DNA of 64,000 nt from Fidelibacterota bacterium (GCA_947476275.1 CANJPQ010000021.1:1-64000), one strand, 5' to 3'; numbered from the stretch's first letter, positions 54,355 to 63,495 are shown. Notes: generated by a model not told the origin, from the sequence alone. Program-made: numbers and translations.

Positions 54355-56175
54355 TTACTGCGCGGCCAGGCCGGAGCCGGCATCCGATCCGAACTGCAAC
54401 GCGGCCAGGCGGGCATACAGCGCGTTGGTCGTCAGCAGCTGGTCGTGGCGCCCGGTAGCGATCAGGCGTCCGTCCTCGATCACGGCGATGCGATCCGCGC
54501 TGACGACGGTGGCGAGCCGGTGCGCGATCACCATGGTCGTGCGGCCCACCATCAGGCGCTCCAGGGCACGTTGCACCAGGCGTTCATTTTCCGCATCGAG
54601 CGCGCTGGTGGCTTCGTCCAGCAGAAGCAGCGCCGGGTCGCGCAGGATGGCGCGGGCAATGGCGATGCGCTGCTTCTGGCCCCCCGACAAACGCACGCCG
54701 CGCTCGCCCAGGAAGCTCTTCATGCCTTCCGGTAGCTTGGCGATGAACTCCATCGCGGCGGCGGCTTCGGCGGCGGCGACAACTTCCTCGTCGGTCGCAT
54801 CGGGGCGGCCGTAGCGGATGTTTTCCATGGCATTGGCGGCGAAGATCACCGGATCCTGCGACACCAGGCCGATGCGCCGGCGCACATCGCGCGGATCGGC
54901 GTCTTTCAGGTTGATACCGTCGACCGCGACGACACCGGACTGCGGATCGTAGAAGCGCAGCAGCAACTGGAAAACGGTGGTCTTGCCCGCGCCGGACGGC
55001 CCGACCAGCGCTACATGCTCGCCCGGCGCCACATCAAATGTGAGGCCATGGACGGCTGCGGTATTGGGCCGCGACGGATAGTGGAAGGTGACGTCCTTGA
55101 ACGACACTGCGCCGCGCGCCGGCGCCGGCATCGGCAGCGGGTTTGCAGGCGGCTGGATCTCCGGAACGGTCTCGAGCAGTTCGATCAGGCGCTCGGTGGC
55201 GCCCGCGGCACGCTGCAGATCGCCCAGGACTTCGCTGACCGCGCCGACCGCACCGGCTACCACCACCGCATAGAAAATGAACGCCGACAGATCGCCCGGC
55301 GTGATGTCGCCATGGATGACGCCGCGGCCGCCGGCCCACAGCACCAGGGCGATCGCGCCGAACACCAGCAGGATCACCACACTGCCGAGCATGCCGCGCG
55401 CGAGGATACGGCGCATGGCGGTGGAGAACGCGCGTTCCACCTCGCCGCTGAACAGCGCGCGGTCGCGGTCCTCGTGCACGAAGGCCTGCACGGTGCGGAT
55501 GGCGTTGAGGGCTTCTTCCGCGTAGGAGCCGACGTCGGCGACGCGGTCCTGGCTCTCGCGGGAGAGTTTGCGCACCCTGCGGCCGTAAACAATGATCGGC
55601 AGCACCACCGCCGGCACCACCAGCGCCACGAGCCCTGCCAGCATCGGGTTGGTGATGACCAGCATGGTCACGCCGCCGATCAGGCTGAAGACGTTGCGCA
55701 CGGCGATGGAGAGGGAAGACCCGATCACGGTTTGCAGCAGCGACGTGTCGGTGGTGAGGCGCGAGAGGATTTCGCCGGTTTTGGCGGTCTCGAAGAAACC
55801 CGGGCTGAGGCGCAGCAGGTGCGCGAATACCGCCGCGCGGATATCCGCCACCACGCGCTCGCCGACCCAGGAGACGTAGTAGAAGCGGAAGTACGTGCCG
55901 ACGGAGATCACGAGGATGATCCCGATCATCACGCCCAGGGCCACGTTCAGGGTTGTGACATCGCCGGCGCTCAAGCCCCGATCGATCAGGAACTTCAAGC
56001 CGCTGCCGATGCTGAGGGTGGCGACGGAGGTGATGGTGAGCGCAACGCCCGCCAGCGCCAGCTTGCCCTTATAGGGCCGCATGAACCGCCAGGTCCGCCG
56101 CAGGTAGGAGAGGTTCTTGCTCTTGGGTCGGTCCGGCATATTCCACCGGGTCGGTCCGCGGGACTGGTCGCTCAC
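54355..56175 (-). CDS. ABC exporter, fused transmembrane and ATPase domains (MsbA-like)
   Basis: 606 residues: six-helix exporter domain (about 30-320), then a nucleotide-binding domain with Walker A GPSGAGKTT, signature RLSGGQKQRIAIARAI, Walker B LLLLDEATSALD and switch His in VIAHRLA. It is a half-transporter that dimerises to export lipids or drugs. The start is GTG 56175 after AAGGCGAGC; ATG 56139 is an alternative with GGTGG upstream. Substrate unknown. Confidence 0.92.
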   Translation of the reverse strand: MSDQSRGPTRWNMPDRPKSKNLSYLRRTWRFMRPYKGKLALAGVALTITSVATLSIGSGLKFLIDRGLSAGDVTTLNVALGVMIGIILVISVGTYFRFYYVSWVGERVVADIRAAVFAHLLRLSPGFFETAKTGEILSRLTTDTSLLQTVIGSSLSIAVRNVFSLIGGVTMLVITNPMLAGLVALVVPAVVLPIIVYGRRVRKLSRESQDRVADVGSYAEEALNAIRTVQAFVHEDRDRALFSGEVERAFSTAMRRILARGMLGSVVILLVFGAIALVLWAGGRGVIHGDITPGDLSAFIFYAVVVAGAVGAVSEVLGDLQRAAGATERLIELLETVPEIQPPANPLPMPAPARGAVSFKDVTFHYPSRPNTAAVHGLTFDVAPGEHVALVGPSGAGKTTVFQLLLRFYDPQSGVVAVDGINLKDADPRDVRRRIGLVSQDPVIFAANAMENIRYGRPDATDEEVVAAAEAAAAMEFIAKLPEGMKSFLGERGVRLSGGQKQRIAIARAILRDPALLLLDEATSALDAENERLVQRALERLMVGRTTMVIAHRLATVVSADRIAVIEDGRLIATGRHDQLLTTNALYARLAALQFGSDAGSGLAAQ

Positions 56176-56310
56176 GCTGCTCGCCTTTTCAGAAAGGGCA
56201 GGGGGTGAAGTGGACCTTTGCGGGCCGGAAGTCAACGTGCCCAAGGGTCAATCATCCGGGCCAATCACGGGGGTGTATTGACCCCAGCAACTTGGCGCAT
56301 AAATACGCGC

Positions 56311-57678
56311 ATGAGCGCCGACTCACCCTACCGCGCGGAAAGCCCCGACGCCGTCACGGCCTTGTGCCGCGATTGTTTGGACGAATTCGCCACGACCGTC
56401 CGCGTCTGCCCGCGTTGCGGCTCGGAACGCGTGGTGAACCATCCGGACCTCGGGCGCCTCACCATGGCGCATATCGATTGCGATGCGTTCTATGCCGCCG
56501 TTGAAAAGCGCGATCATCCCGAACTCGCCGACAAGCCGCTCCTGATCGGCGGGGGCACCCGCGGCGTAGTGGCAACCGCTTGCTATATCGCCAGACGCTA
56601 CGGCCCGCGCTCCGCCATGCCGATGTACAAGGCGTTGGAGTTGTGCCCCCACGCGGTGGTGCTGAGCCCCGACATGCCGAAGTATCAGCGCGCGGCCAAA
56701 CAGGTGCGCGCGATCTTCGATGCGGCAACGCCGCTGGTGGAACCGCTCTCGCTCGACGAAGCGTTCCTCGATCTTTCCGGCACCACCACCTTGTTCCGCC
56801 GCTCGCCCGCGGCGACGCTTGCGCATATCGCGCGCCAAGTGGAACGCGAGGTGGGCATCACCGTGTCGGTGGGCCTCAGCGATACCAAGTTCCTCGCCAA
56901 GATGGCGTCGGATGCGGACAAGCCTCGCGGCTTCTTCGTGATCGGCCGTACGGATGCGATCTCCTATCTCCACGATCAGCCCATTACGCGCCTGCCGGGT
57001 GTGGGCCCGGCGCTGGCGTCGCGCCTGAAGGTCGACGGCTTCTTCACCATCGGCGACATCCAGAAAAAGCCCGCTGCCGAATTGGGCGCGCGGTATGGCG
57101 AGACCGGCGCGCTGCTGGCGCGGCTTGCGCGCGGGCTGGATGAGCGCAGCGTGCGCATCGACCGGGAAGCCAAGAGTGTGTCGGCGGAGACCACCTTCGA
57201 AACCGATGTCGCCGATCCGGCTGAACTCGCGCGTCGGCTGTGGCCCATGTGCGAGCGGGTGTCGGAGCGCCTCAAGGCCAAAGGGCTGTCGGGCCGCGTG
57301 GTGACCCTCAAACTCAAGACCTCCCGGTTCCGTCTCGTCACCCGCAACCACAAGCTCAGCTCGCCGACGCAGTTGGCCGAGGTGATTTTCCGCGCGGCCA
57401 AATCCATGCTGGCCAAGGAAACCCGAGATGGCATGCGCTATCGCCTGATCGGCACCGGGGTGGACGACATCGGCGACGCGGCCGAGGCGGATCCGGCGGA
57501 CCTGTTCGCCACGTCCTCCGCCGATGCCACGGCGCACCTGGCCAAGGTCGAGCACGTGATGGATGCGGTGCGGGCCAAGTTCGGCCGCGATGCCATCCTG
57601 AAGGGCCGCGGGATCAACCGGGGCCGGAGTGGACGGCCCAAACCGCCTGGTCCAAAATCACCCGAACGCCGCCGCTAA
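56311..57678 (+). CDS. dinB: DNA polymerase IV with N-terminal zinc ribbon
   Basis: 455 residues. A Y-family polymerase: catalytic acids in HIDCDAFYAAVEKRDHP and SLDEAFLDLSG, finger/thumb VSVGLSDTKFLAKMASD, HhH LPGVGPALASRL, and little-finger domain to about 400. Residues 17-38 form an extra zinc-ribbon C-x2-C...C-x2-C (Cys19, 22, 33, 36) absent from E. coli DinB but found in alphaproteobacterial members. The C-terminal 25 residues are basic and Pro-rich, with no clear clamp motif. It performs error-prone or translesion synthesis; no LexA box was found upstream. Confidence 0.92.
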   Translation: MSADSPYRAESPDAVTALCRDCLDEFATTVRVCPRCGSERVVNHPDLGRLTMAHIDCDAFYAAVEKRDHPELADKPLLIGGGTRGVVATACYIARRYGPRSAMPMYKALELCPHAVVLSPDMPKYQRAAKQVRAIFDAATPLVEPLSLDEAFLDLSGTTTLFRRSPAATLAHIARQVEREVGITVSVGLSDTKFLAKMASDADKPRGFFVIGRTDAISYLHDQPITRLPGVGPALASRLKVDGFFTIGDIQKKPAAELGARYGETGALLARLARGLDERSVRIDREAKSVSAETTFETDVADPAELARRLWPMCERVSERLKAKGLSGRVVTLKLKTSRFRLVTRNHKLSSPTQLAEVIFRAAKSMLAKETRDGMRYRLIGTGVDDIGDAAEADPADLFATSSADATAHLAKVEHVMDAVRAKFGRDAILKGRGINRGRSGRPKPPGPKSPERRR

Positions 57679-57780
57679 TCGGCGAAATTCTTTGGCCGCG
57701 GTTGCTTTTTTGCCGCCAGCCGGGCAAACCCTTGCTCCGCCTGCTCTGGCGCCCGACTGGCCTTTCTGGAGACTCCGCCG

Positions 57781-58413
57781 ATGGAAATGACCGGCGATTA
57801 CGTGATTGCCGCGCCGCGCGCCACCGTGTGGGCCGCGCTCAACGATATCGAGGTGCTCAAGGCTGCCATCCCCGGCTGCGAGGCGATCGCGCGCACCTCC
57901 GCGGACCAGATCGAGGCCACGGTCACTGCGAAGGTCGGTCCGGTGAAGGCGTCCTTCCAGGGCGTCGTGACGCTCAGCGATCTCGATCCGCCCAACGGCT
58001 ACACCATTCGCGGCGAAGGCAAGGGCGGTGCCGCCGGCTTTGCCCGGGGCGGCGCGAAAGTCAGCCTGACGGACGCACCCGGCGGTACGCGGCTGGCGTA
58101 TGTGGTCGACGCTGCGGTGGGCGGCAAGCTTGCGCAGATCGGCTCGCGCCTGATCGACGCCACGGCCAAGAAACTCGCCGATGAATTCTTCGCAGCGTTC
58201 AGCGCAAAGGTGACCGGCACGCCGGCTGTGGTGCCCGCACCTGTGGTGGAAGCGCCGCCAGCCGAACTGCCCCCGGCGCCGACGCCCGTGCAGGCGGTCG
58301 CCAAGCCGCAACAAGACGCGCTCGCCGCATTCAAGCCGATCGGTTTTCTCAGCTGGATCGCCATGCTCGTGATCCTCGCTGGCGCGGTCGCCGTCGTCAC
58401 ACTGGCTTTCTAG
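57781..58413 (+). CDS. coxG: CoxG-family protein (SRPBCC fold, C-terminal membrane anchor)
   Basis: 210 residues. Residues 1-145 are the CoxG lipid-binding-type domain (MEMTGDYVIAAPRATVWAALNDIEVLKAAIPGCEAI, GKGGAAGFARGGAKVSL, GGKLAQIGSRLIDATAKKLADEFF). A Pro/Ala-rich linker and one transmembrane helix (FLSWIAMLVILAGAVAVVTLAF) end it. CoxG recruits CO dehydrogenase to the membrane and delivers quinone in actinobacteria. It heads the coxG-S-M set with 15 bases to coxS. Confidence 0.9.
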   Translation: MEMTGDYVIAAPRATVWAALNDIEVLKAAIPGCEAIARTSADQIEATVTAKVGPVKASFQGVVTLSDLDPPNGYTIRGEGKGGAAGFARGGAKVSLTDAPGGTRLAYVVDAAVGGKLAQIGSRLIDATAKKLADEFFAAFSAKVTGTPAVVPAPVVEAPPAELPPAPTPVQAVAKPQQDALAAFKPIGFLSWIAMLVILAGAVAVVTLAF

Positions 58414-58428
58414 ATTGTGGTTTTCTAA

Positions 58429-58905
58429 ATGATCAAAGTCGCCCTTACCGTTAACGGCACGGAACAGTCGGCCGAGGTCGAGCCCCGTACCCTGCTGGTG
58501 GAGATGCTGCGCGACAAGCTCGGCCTCACGGGCACCCATGTCGGCTGCGACACCAGCCAGTGCGGCGCTTGCACGGTTCATCTCGACGGCCGCTCGATAA
58601 AAGCCTGCACGATCCTCGCGGTCCAGGCCGCGGGCCGCAATGTCACAACCATCGAAGGCATCGCCAACGCCGACGGCACCTTGCATCCGATGCAAGCGGC
58701 CTTCCGCGAGCATCATGGTCTGCAATGCGGGTTCTGCACCCCCGGTATGGTCATGAGCGCGCTGGCCTTGGTTGAACGCAACGTCGGCAAGGCGATCGAC
58801 GAAACCACCATCCGTCACGAACTTGAAGGCAATCTCTGCCGCTGCACCGGCTACCACGGCATCGTTCAGGCGATCGCCGCCGGTGCAAAAGCGATGGGAC
58901 GCTAG
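58429..58905 (+). CDS. coxS: xanthine-dehydrogenase-family small subunit, [2Fe-2S] (CoxS-type)
   Basis: 158 residues. The plant-type cluster [21 protein letters not shown] and the second cluster CGFCTPGM...[12 protein letters not shown] are complete, so two [2Fe-2S] centres form. It transfers electrons between the molybdenum and flavin subunits in hydroxylases of the CODH/xanthine dehydrogenase family. The next gene starts immediately after its stop. No large molybdenum subunit follows. Confidence 0.93.
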   Translation: MIKVALTVNGTEQSAEVEPRTLLVEMLRDKLGLTGTHVGCDTSQCGACTVHLDGRSIKACTILAVQAAGRNVTTIEGIANADGTLHPMQAAFREHHGLQCGFCTPGMVMSALALVERNVGKAIDETTIRHELEGNLCRCTGYHGIVQAIAAGAKAMGR

Positions 58906-59700
58906 ATGTACGCTTTCGATTATCAACGGCCGAACGCATTAGCCGAAGCCGCCAAGCTTTTTGGCGACGGCGAGGACGCCAGCTACATCGCCGGCGGCCA
59001 GACCATCATCCCCACGCTGAAACAGCGGCTGCGCCGCCCGTCGGTCGTGATCGACCTCGGTGCGATTCCTGAGATGCAGGGCATTACCGTTTCCGCCGCC
59101 ACTGTCACGATCGGTGCGATGACCTGCCACGCCGATGTTGCGGCCTCTGCCGACGTGCGCCGCGCGATTCCTGCGCTGGCGGCGCTGGCGGCATTGATCG
59201 GCGATCCGCAAGTGCGCAACCGCGGCACCCTGGGCGGCTCCATCGCCAACAACGATCCAGCGGCGGATTATCCGGCGGCCCTCGTCGGCCTCGGCGCCAC
59301 CGTGCACACATCGCAGCGCCAGATCGGCGCCGAAGAATTCTTCACCGGCATGTTCGAGACCGCGCTCCAGCCGGGCGAGTTGGTGGTTAAGGTTGTGTTC
59401 CCGGTGCCGAAGCGTGCGGCCTACAAAAAGCTGTGCAATCCTGCCTCGCGCTATGCCGTGGTCGGCGTGATGGTCGCGGAAACCGCAAGCGGCATCCGCG
59501 TCGCCGTCACCGGGGCCGGGCCAAGTGTCTTCCGCGTTCCGGCGATGGAAGCCGCGTTGACGACGTCCTTCGCCGCAGACGCGATCAAGCGCATCGCCGT
59601 GCCCGCCGCCGATCTCAACGGCGACATGCACGCCACGCCGGAGTATCGCGCCCATCTCATCGGCGTGATGGCCGCCCGGGCCGTCGCCGAAATCGCGTGA
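58906..59700 (+). CDS. coxM: xanthine-dehydrogenase-family FAD-binding subunit (CoxM-type)
   Basis: 264 residues. The FAD motif SYIAGGQTIIPTLKQRLRRP with the AGGQ loop and the second FAD motif TIGAMTCHADVAAS...VRNRGTLGGSIANNDPAADYPAAL are intact. It passes electrons from the Fe-S subunit to quinone or NAD. Its stop is 11 bases before the isomerase gene. The usual third partner (CoxL, about 800 residues) is missing here. Confidence 0.93.
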   Translation: MYAFDYQRPNALAEAAKLFGDGEDASYIAGGQTIIPTLKQRLRRPSVVIDLGAIPEMQGITVSAATVTIGAMTCHADVAASADVRRAIPALAALAALIGDPQVRNRGTLGGSIANNDPAADYPAALVGLGATVHTSQRQIGAEEFFTGMFETALQPGELVVKVVFPVPKRAAYKKLCNPASRYAVVGVMVAETASGIRVAVTGAGPSVFRVPAMEAALTTSFAADAIKRIAVPAADLNGDMHATPEYRAHLIGVMAARAVAEIA

Positions 59701-59711
59701 GCGGGGGGCGG

Positions 59712-60302
59712 ATGAGCCCGGTCCGCTTCTACTTCGACTTCACCTCGTCGTTCTCCTATATCGCAATCCAGAAGATCGATGATCTCGTGGCGCGTTACGG
59801 GCGCACCGCCGATTGGCGCGCGGTTTCCCTCGGCCATGTGTTCCAGGCGCAAGGTGTGGCGCCGCCGCCGATGGTGCCGAAAAAGTTCGCCTATCTCGAA
59901 ATCGACTTTCCGCGCTCCTGCGCCTTCGCCGGGCTGCTGTGCAAGATGCCCACGCCGTTTCCGCCGGAAGTGAAACTTGCGCGCGTCGTCTTCTGGTACT
60001 TGAAGGCGCGCGACGAACAGCGTGCGCACGCCTTCGCCCGCGACGTCAGCCTGGCGGTGTTCGGTTACGGCAAATCCGTGGCAACGCCTGCCGACATTGG
60101 CGCGTTCCTTCCTGAGATGTCGGTGACGGAGATCGCGGCCGCCGGCGCGGACGCGGCGGCGAAAGCGGCCGTCCTCGCGGCGCTGCCGGAGGCGCAAGCC
60201 GACGGCATGATCGGCGCGCCGTTTATGGTCGTCGATGGTGAGCCGTTCTGGGGCGCCGACCGGCTGGACCAGCTCGCTGCAAGGCTCGCGCAACCTCGGT
60301 AG
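59712..60302 (+). CDS. 2-hydroxychromene-2-carboxylate isomerase-like DsbA-family protein
   Basis: 196 residues. A kappa-class GST/DsbA fold with the glutathione-activating Ser in YFDFTSSFSYIAIQKID and the conserved ending GAPFMVVDGEPFWGADRLDQL. The classical enzyme isomerises a ring-cleavage product in naphthalene breakdown. Here it is 11 bases after coxM and is the last gene of that operon, so it may act on the product of the hydroxylase. ATG 59712 follows GGGGGG. Confidence 0.87.
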   Translation: MSPVRFYFDFTSSFSYIAIQKIDDLVARYGRTADWRAVSLGHVFQAQGVAPPPMVPKKFAYLEIDFPRSCAFAGLLCKMPTPFPPEVKLARVVFWYLKARDEQRAHAFARDVSLAVFGYGKSVATPADIGAFLPEMSVTEIAAAGADAAAKAAVLAALPEAQADGMIGAPFMVVDGEPFWGADRLDQLAARLAQPR

Positions 60303-60350
60303 GAGCATTTTCCGGCGAAGTGGGAACCGGTTCGCCGCAGAGAATGCGAC
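60303..60350 (+). repeat. intergenic repeat family copy 2 (two-tier hairpin)
   Basis: The core GGCGAAGTGGGAACCGGTTC lies in an inner 7-bp stem CGGCGAA/TTCGCCG (60313-60319 with 60331-60337) and an outer stem GCATT/AATGC (60306-60310 with 60343-60347). Both stems differ in sequence from copy 1 but are conserved in position. It lies directly after the isomerase stop. Confidence 0.75.
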
Positions 60351-60506
60351 CAACCAAGGCTCTATACTTCCGTCTAGTCGGCCGCGAAATTCCGCCCAAT
60401 AATTGCGGTTACAGTAGAGTACTTGAACGGAAACGAATTTTGTGGGGAAATTACCCACGAACCCGGCGCTGAAGGCGTCCGGGCGGAAACCTCGAAGGGG
60501 GGTTAG

Positions 60507-62591
60507 ATGCGCTGGACGTCTGCGCTTGTTGCGACCGTTCTGATTGCCGCCGCGGCACCAACGGCAGCGCTGGCGCAATCCACCTCTCCCGATCTCAGCG
60601 CGTATGACTGCGCGCGCGTCGGCGACGGCACCAGCGCCCTCATCGCCCGTCATGTACTGCAATACGTCGAAGGCCAGTTCGTCGAGTGGGATGAATACCT
60701 CACCCGCGAAAACACGCCGCATCTGGTGTGCGTCCAGCAGCTTCGCCCGACTCCCGGCGCGTTATCTGCGGCGGCCGCGAAGGAGCTGCTGACCGCGAGT
60801 GTGCGCGTCGGCGCGCCGACCGCCGCGGCTGGGGTCGAGCGCATGCAGGCGGGGACCGCGGCTTCAGACGGGAAGTTCCGCGACGCGCCGGCGATGCCGC
60901 TGCCTAAGGCGACGGAGCCCGCCGCCGGTGTCGAGCGCAGCCAAAGCTTCGATCCGGACGCCATGTCGCCCGCCTCGAAGCGCTACGACGGCGCACCGCA
61001 GGCCTCTTCATCCAGCTCTTTCTCTGGCGCCGTTGAAACCCAAGCTCTGCAGGAAGCCGGGATCGAGCGGAACGCGGCAGGCGTGGAGCGCCAGCTGACC
61101 TTCGGCGTCGACGATCGCACACGCGTCAGCACCTCGACATCGCCGACCTATCCCTACAACACCATCGGCTACCTCAGCGTGACCTATCCCAGCGGTGGAC
61201 GCTTTCGCTGCTCGGGCGTCTTGGTCAGCCCCTATGTGGTGTTGACCGCCGGTCATTGCGTGCACAACAACGACCGCGGCGGATTCATTGCCTCGGCAAC
61301 CTTCTACCCCGCGCAGAACGAGGCCAGCGCCACGTCGCCGACGCTGCGTCCGAACGGCGGCAAGAGCGATCTCAGGTGGGTGCGCACCACCAGCCGTTGG
61401 ACTCAGATCTCTGGACCGGACACCCACCTCACCAGCGATTATCAGTACGACCTCGCGGCGATCGAGTTCGCGACCCCGTTCACCTACACATCGACGTTCA
61501 TGCCGATCGCTTTCAGTGCGACCAGCACCACCGGATACAACGTGGGCTATCCCGCTTATACCGGACCCGGCTCCGCCGATGACACCGGCACCTTCACCGA
61601 GGGCCAGTGGTTCTCGTCCGGCGCCGATGTTTCCACCAACGGCCAGCGATCCATCGGCATCAAGGAATATCGCATCGACGCCACGGGCGGGCAGAGCGGT
61701 AGCCCGTTCTACGGAGTCGATAACCGCCTGATCGGCATCCTGTCCTATGGCCAAGATCTCGACGACCGTGCCGGCGGTCCCTGGTACAGCAGCAATAACC
61801 AAACGATCGTCAGCGGCTGGGCCGCATGGACACCCGCAAGCGACAGCACGGACAGCGGCACCACCGCCAGCGGCAACTCGGTCTCAGGCTTGCGCGTGTC
61901 GGGCATCTACGACACCAGCAATACGGCCAACCTCTCGTTCTTGCGCTTCTACAACACCGGCGTCAGCGCCAACACGGTCGACGTCACTTTGGCGAATCCG
62001 GACGACGGCTCATTGATGGCGACGTGGACCAGCCCCTCCATTCCCGCCGGCGCGTCGCTGCAGGTGGATGTCGGTACCATCGAGCGCAATGTCACGGGCG
62101 GCAAGCTGACGAAGGGCGGGTACTACGTCGCGTCGATCAGGCCGCGCTTCAACGGCTACTTCCAGCACGTGATGTGGCGCCCGGCAGAGGGCACGCTCAG
62201 CAATCTCACCATGTGCGACACCAAGCTCACCAACGATCCGACGCGGCTGATGAACGTGCATTCCTCGCGGTTTTCGGCCACCTATCCGGCCAGGATCGTG
62301 ATCCACAACACCGGCACGACCACCGCGGCGGCGATCCTCGGCGTCTACGACGCGGTGACGGGCTCGAAGCTCGGCAGCTATTCGACCGGATCCATGCCGC
62401 CGAATGCCGAGGTCGTGCGGTCGGCCGATCAGATCGAAGCGGGAATGGGCTTTGCGCCCAACGCCAGCCAGGGCCACTACAACATCCGGCTCGACGCGTC
62501 CTTCACCGGTACGCTCGCCTACCGGATGACGAATGCGACCGTCAACGACACGCTCGACATGACGGCGGTGTGCACGCTCGCGGCACAGTAG
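60507..62591 (+). CDS. secreted trypsin-like serine peptidase with C-terminal beta domains
   Basis: 694 residues. A signal peptide (1-24, ending ALA) and a 180-residue Ala/Glu-rich propeptide precede a chymotrypsin-fold domain (about 205-450) of the V8/glutamyl-endopeptidase type. His250 lies in VVLTAGHCVHNN, Asp315 in YQYDLAAIEF and Ser399 in DATGGQSGSPFYGV. Residues 455-694 form two beta-rich repeats with no known family (each about 110 residues, RFYNTGVSANTVDVTLANPDDGS and VIHNTGTTTAAAILGVYDA). The substrate is unknown; it is exported, perhaps to degrade external protein. A GGGGGG ribosome-binding run precedes the ATG. Confidence 0.88.
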   Translation: MRWTSALVATVLIAAAAPTAALAQSTSPDLSAYDCARVGDGTSALIARHVLQYVEGQFVEWDEYLTRENTPHLVCVQQLRPTPGALSAAAAKELLTASVRVGAPTAAAGVERMQAGTAASDGKFRDAPAMPLPKATEPAAGVERSQSFDPDAMSPASKRYDGAPQASSSSSFSGAVETQALQEAGIERNAAGVERQLTFGVDDRTRVSTSTSPTYPYNTIGYLSVTYPSGGRFRCSGVLVSPYVVLTAGHCVHNNDRGGFIASATFYPAQNEASATSPTLRPNGGKSDLRWVRTTSRWTQISGPDTHLTSDYQYDLAAIEFATPFTYTSTFMPIAFSATSTTGYNVGYPAYTGPGSADDTGTFTEGQWFSSGADVSTNGQRSIGIKEYRIDATGGQSGSPFYGVDNRLIGILSYGQDLDDRAGGPWYSSNNQTIVSGWAAWTPASDSTDSGTTASGNSVSGLRVSGIYDTSNTANLSFLRFYNTGVSANTVDVTLANPDDGSLMATWTSPSIPAGASLQVDVGTIERNVTGGKLTKGGYYVASIRPRFNGYFQHVMWRPAEGTLSNLTMCDTKLTNDPTRLMNVHSSRFSATYPARIVIHNTGTTTAAAILGVYDAVTGSKLGSYSTGSMPPNAEVVRSADQIEAGMGFAPNASQGHYNIRLDASFTGTLAYRMTNATVNDTLDMTAVCTLAAQ

Positions 62592-62619
62592 GTCGTGCGG
62601 CTGGCCTGAGCCGGGTCGA

Positions 62620-63495
62620 CTACCCCATGTGATGATCGACCGGCTGCGGCGCGCGCTTCAGGGCGACTCTCTTGCCTTGGGCGCGCAGCACCTCGGCAAC
62701 ATGGCTCTGCGCGAACGCCGGGGTGTCGTCGCCGATGTAGTCCTTGTTGAAGTGGGCGACCACCGACGGGCGTTTGACTGCCTTGTCCCACCACGCCTTC
62801 AAGTGCGGCCGTCCTTCGCGCCAGTCATAATTCTTGGGGACAGGCGCGGGCAGGCCCTTGCCGACTTGGCGGTCGAGATAGCTCAAGGCATGCAGCGTCC
62901 CTGCATGGCCGATGTCGAAGCCTTTGGTGACGGCGGCATCCGCTTCCATCTGGTCCAGGGCGCGCTCGATCTTCGGCCAGTACCAGGCGAACACGCTCTT
63001 ACGGTACGGCTGCTCAGTTTTCTCCAGCGCCAGCGTCACCGTGCTCTCGAACGTGGTGTCCGCCAGCGCGAGCCGGCGCAGCGCGTCCCAGCGCGCCGGG
63101 CCGCTGCGCGGGTAAAGCTTCTTTTTCTTCGAAAGGCTGTCCAGGTATTCGACCACAACCTGGCTGCCGTACAGCACCGTGCCGTCGGCCAACGCCAAGC
63201 TCGGCACCTTGTGTAGCGGGTTGATCGCGGCGATGGAGTAGCCATCGCGCATGGGATAGATCGGCACGAAGTCGATCTTGTCGATCACCCCGACTTCATG
63301 GGCCACCACCAGGGCCTTGTGGATGAAGCCATGGATCGGCGTATAGAACAGCTTCATGCGGTTCTTGCCGGATTTCTTCGCGCCTTTTTTGCGGGGGGCG
63401 ACGCGGCCGACGCCGCGCCCGGCGCTGGCGCGCGCCGAAGCAGGCTTGCGCGCTTGCGCTCGTGAAGGGGCCGTCCGTGCAACTCTCGCCGGCAT
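62620..63495 (-). CDS. glutathione S-transferase family protein with basic N-terminal extension
   Basis: 291 residues. Residues 47-130 are the thioredoxin-like domain (MKLFYTPIHGFIHKALVVAHEVG, INPLHKVPSLALADGTVLYGSQVVVEYLDSL) and the rest the helical GST_C domain. The first 46 residues are Arg/Lys/Ala-rich (RKPASARASAGRGVGRVAPR-type), histone-tail-like, and unusual for a GST. Translation from ATG 63495 is supported by AGGAGG 6 bases upstream; an internal ATG at residue 47 (63357) has no such site. The tail could bind nucleic acid. Confidence 0.87.
   Translation of the reverse strand: MPARVARTAPSRAQARKPASARASAGRGVGRVAPRKKGAKKSGKNRMKLFYTPIHGFIHKALVVAHEVGVIDKIDFVPIYPMRDGYSIAAINPLHKVPSLALADGTVLYGSQVVVEYLDSLSKKKKLYPRSGPARWDALRRLALADTTFESTVTLALEKTEQPYRKSVFAWYWPKIERALDQMEADAAVTKGFDIGHAGTLHALSYLDRQVGKGLPAPVPKNYDWREGRPHLKAWWDKAVKRPSVVAHFNKDYIGDDTPAFAQSHVAEVLRAQGKRVALKRAPQPVDHHMG

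Noticed and set aside
57781-59700. Complete aerobic CO dehydrogenase operon
   Set aside because: CoxL is absent and no CoxD/E/F maturation genes are present, so carbon monoxide oxidation cannot be claimed.
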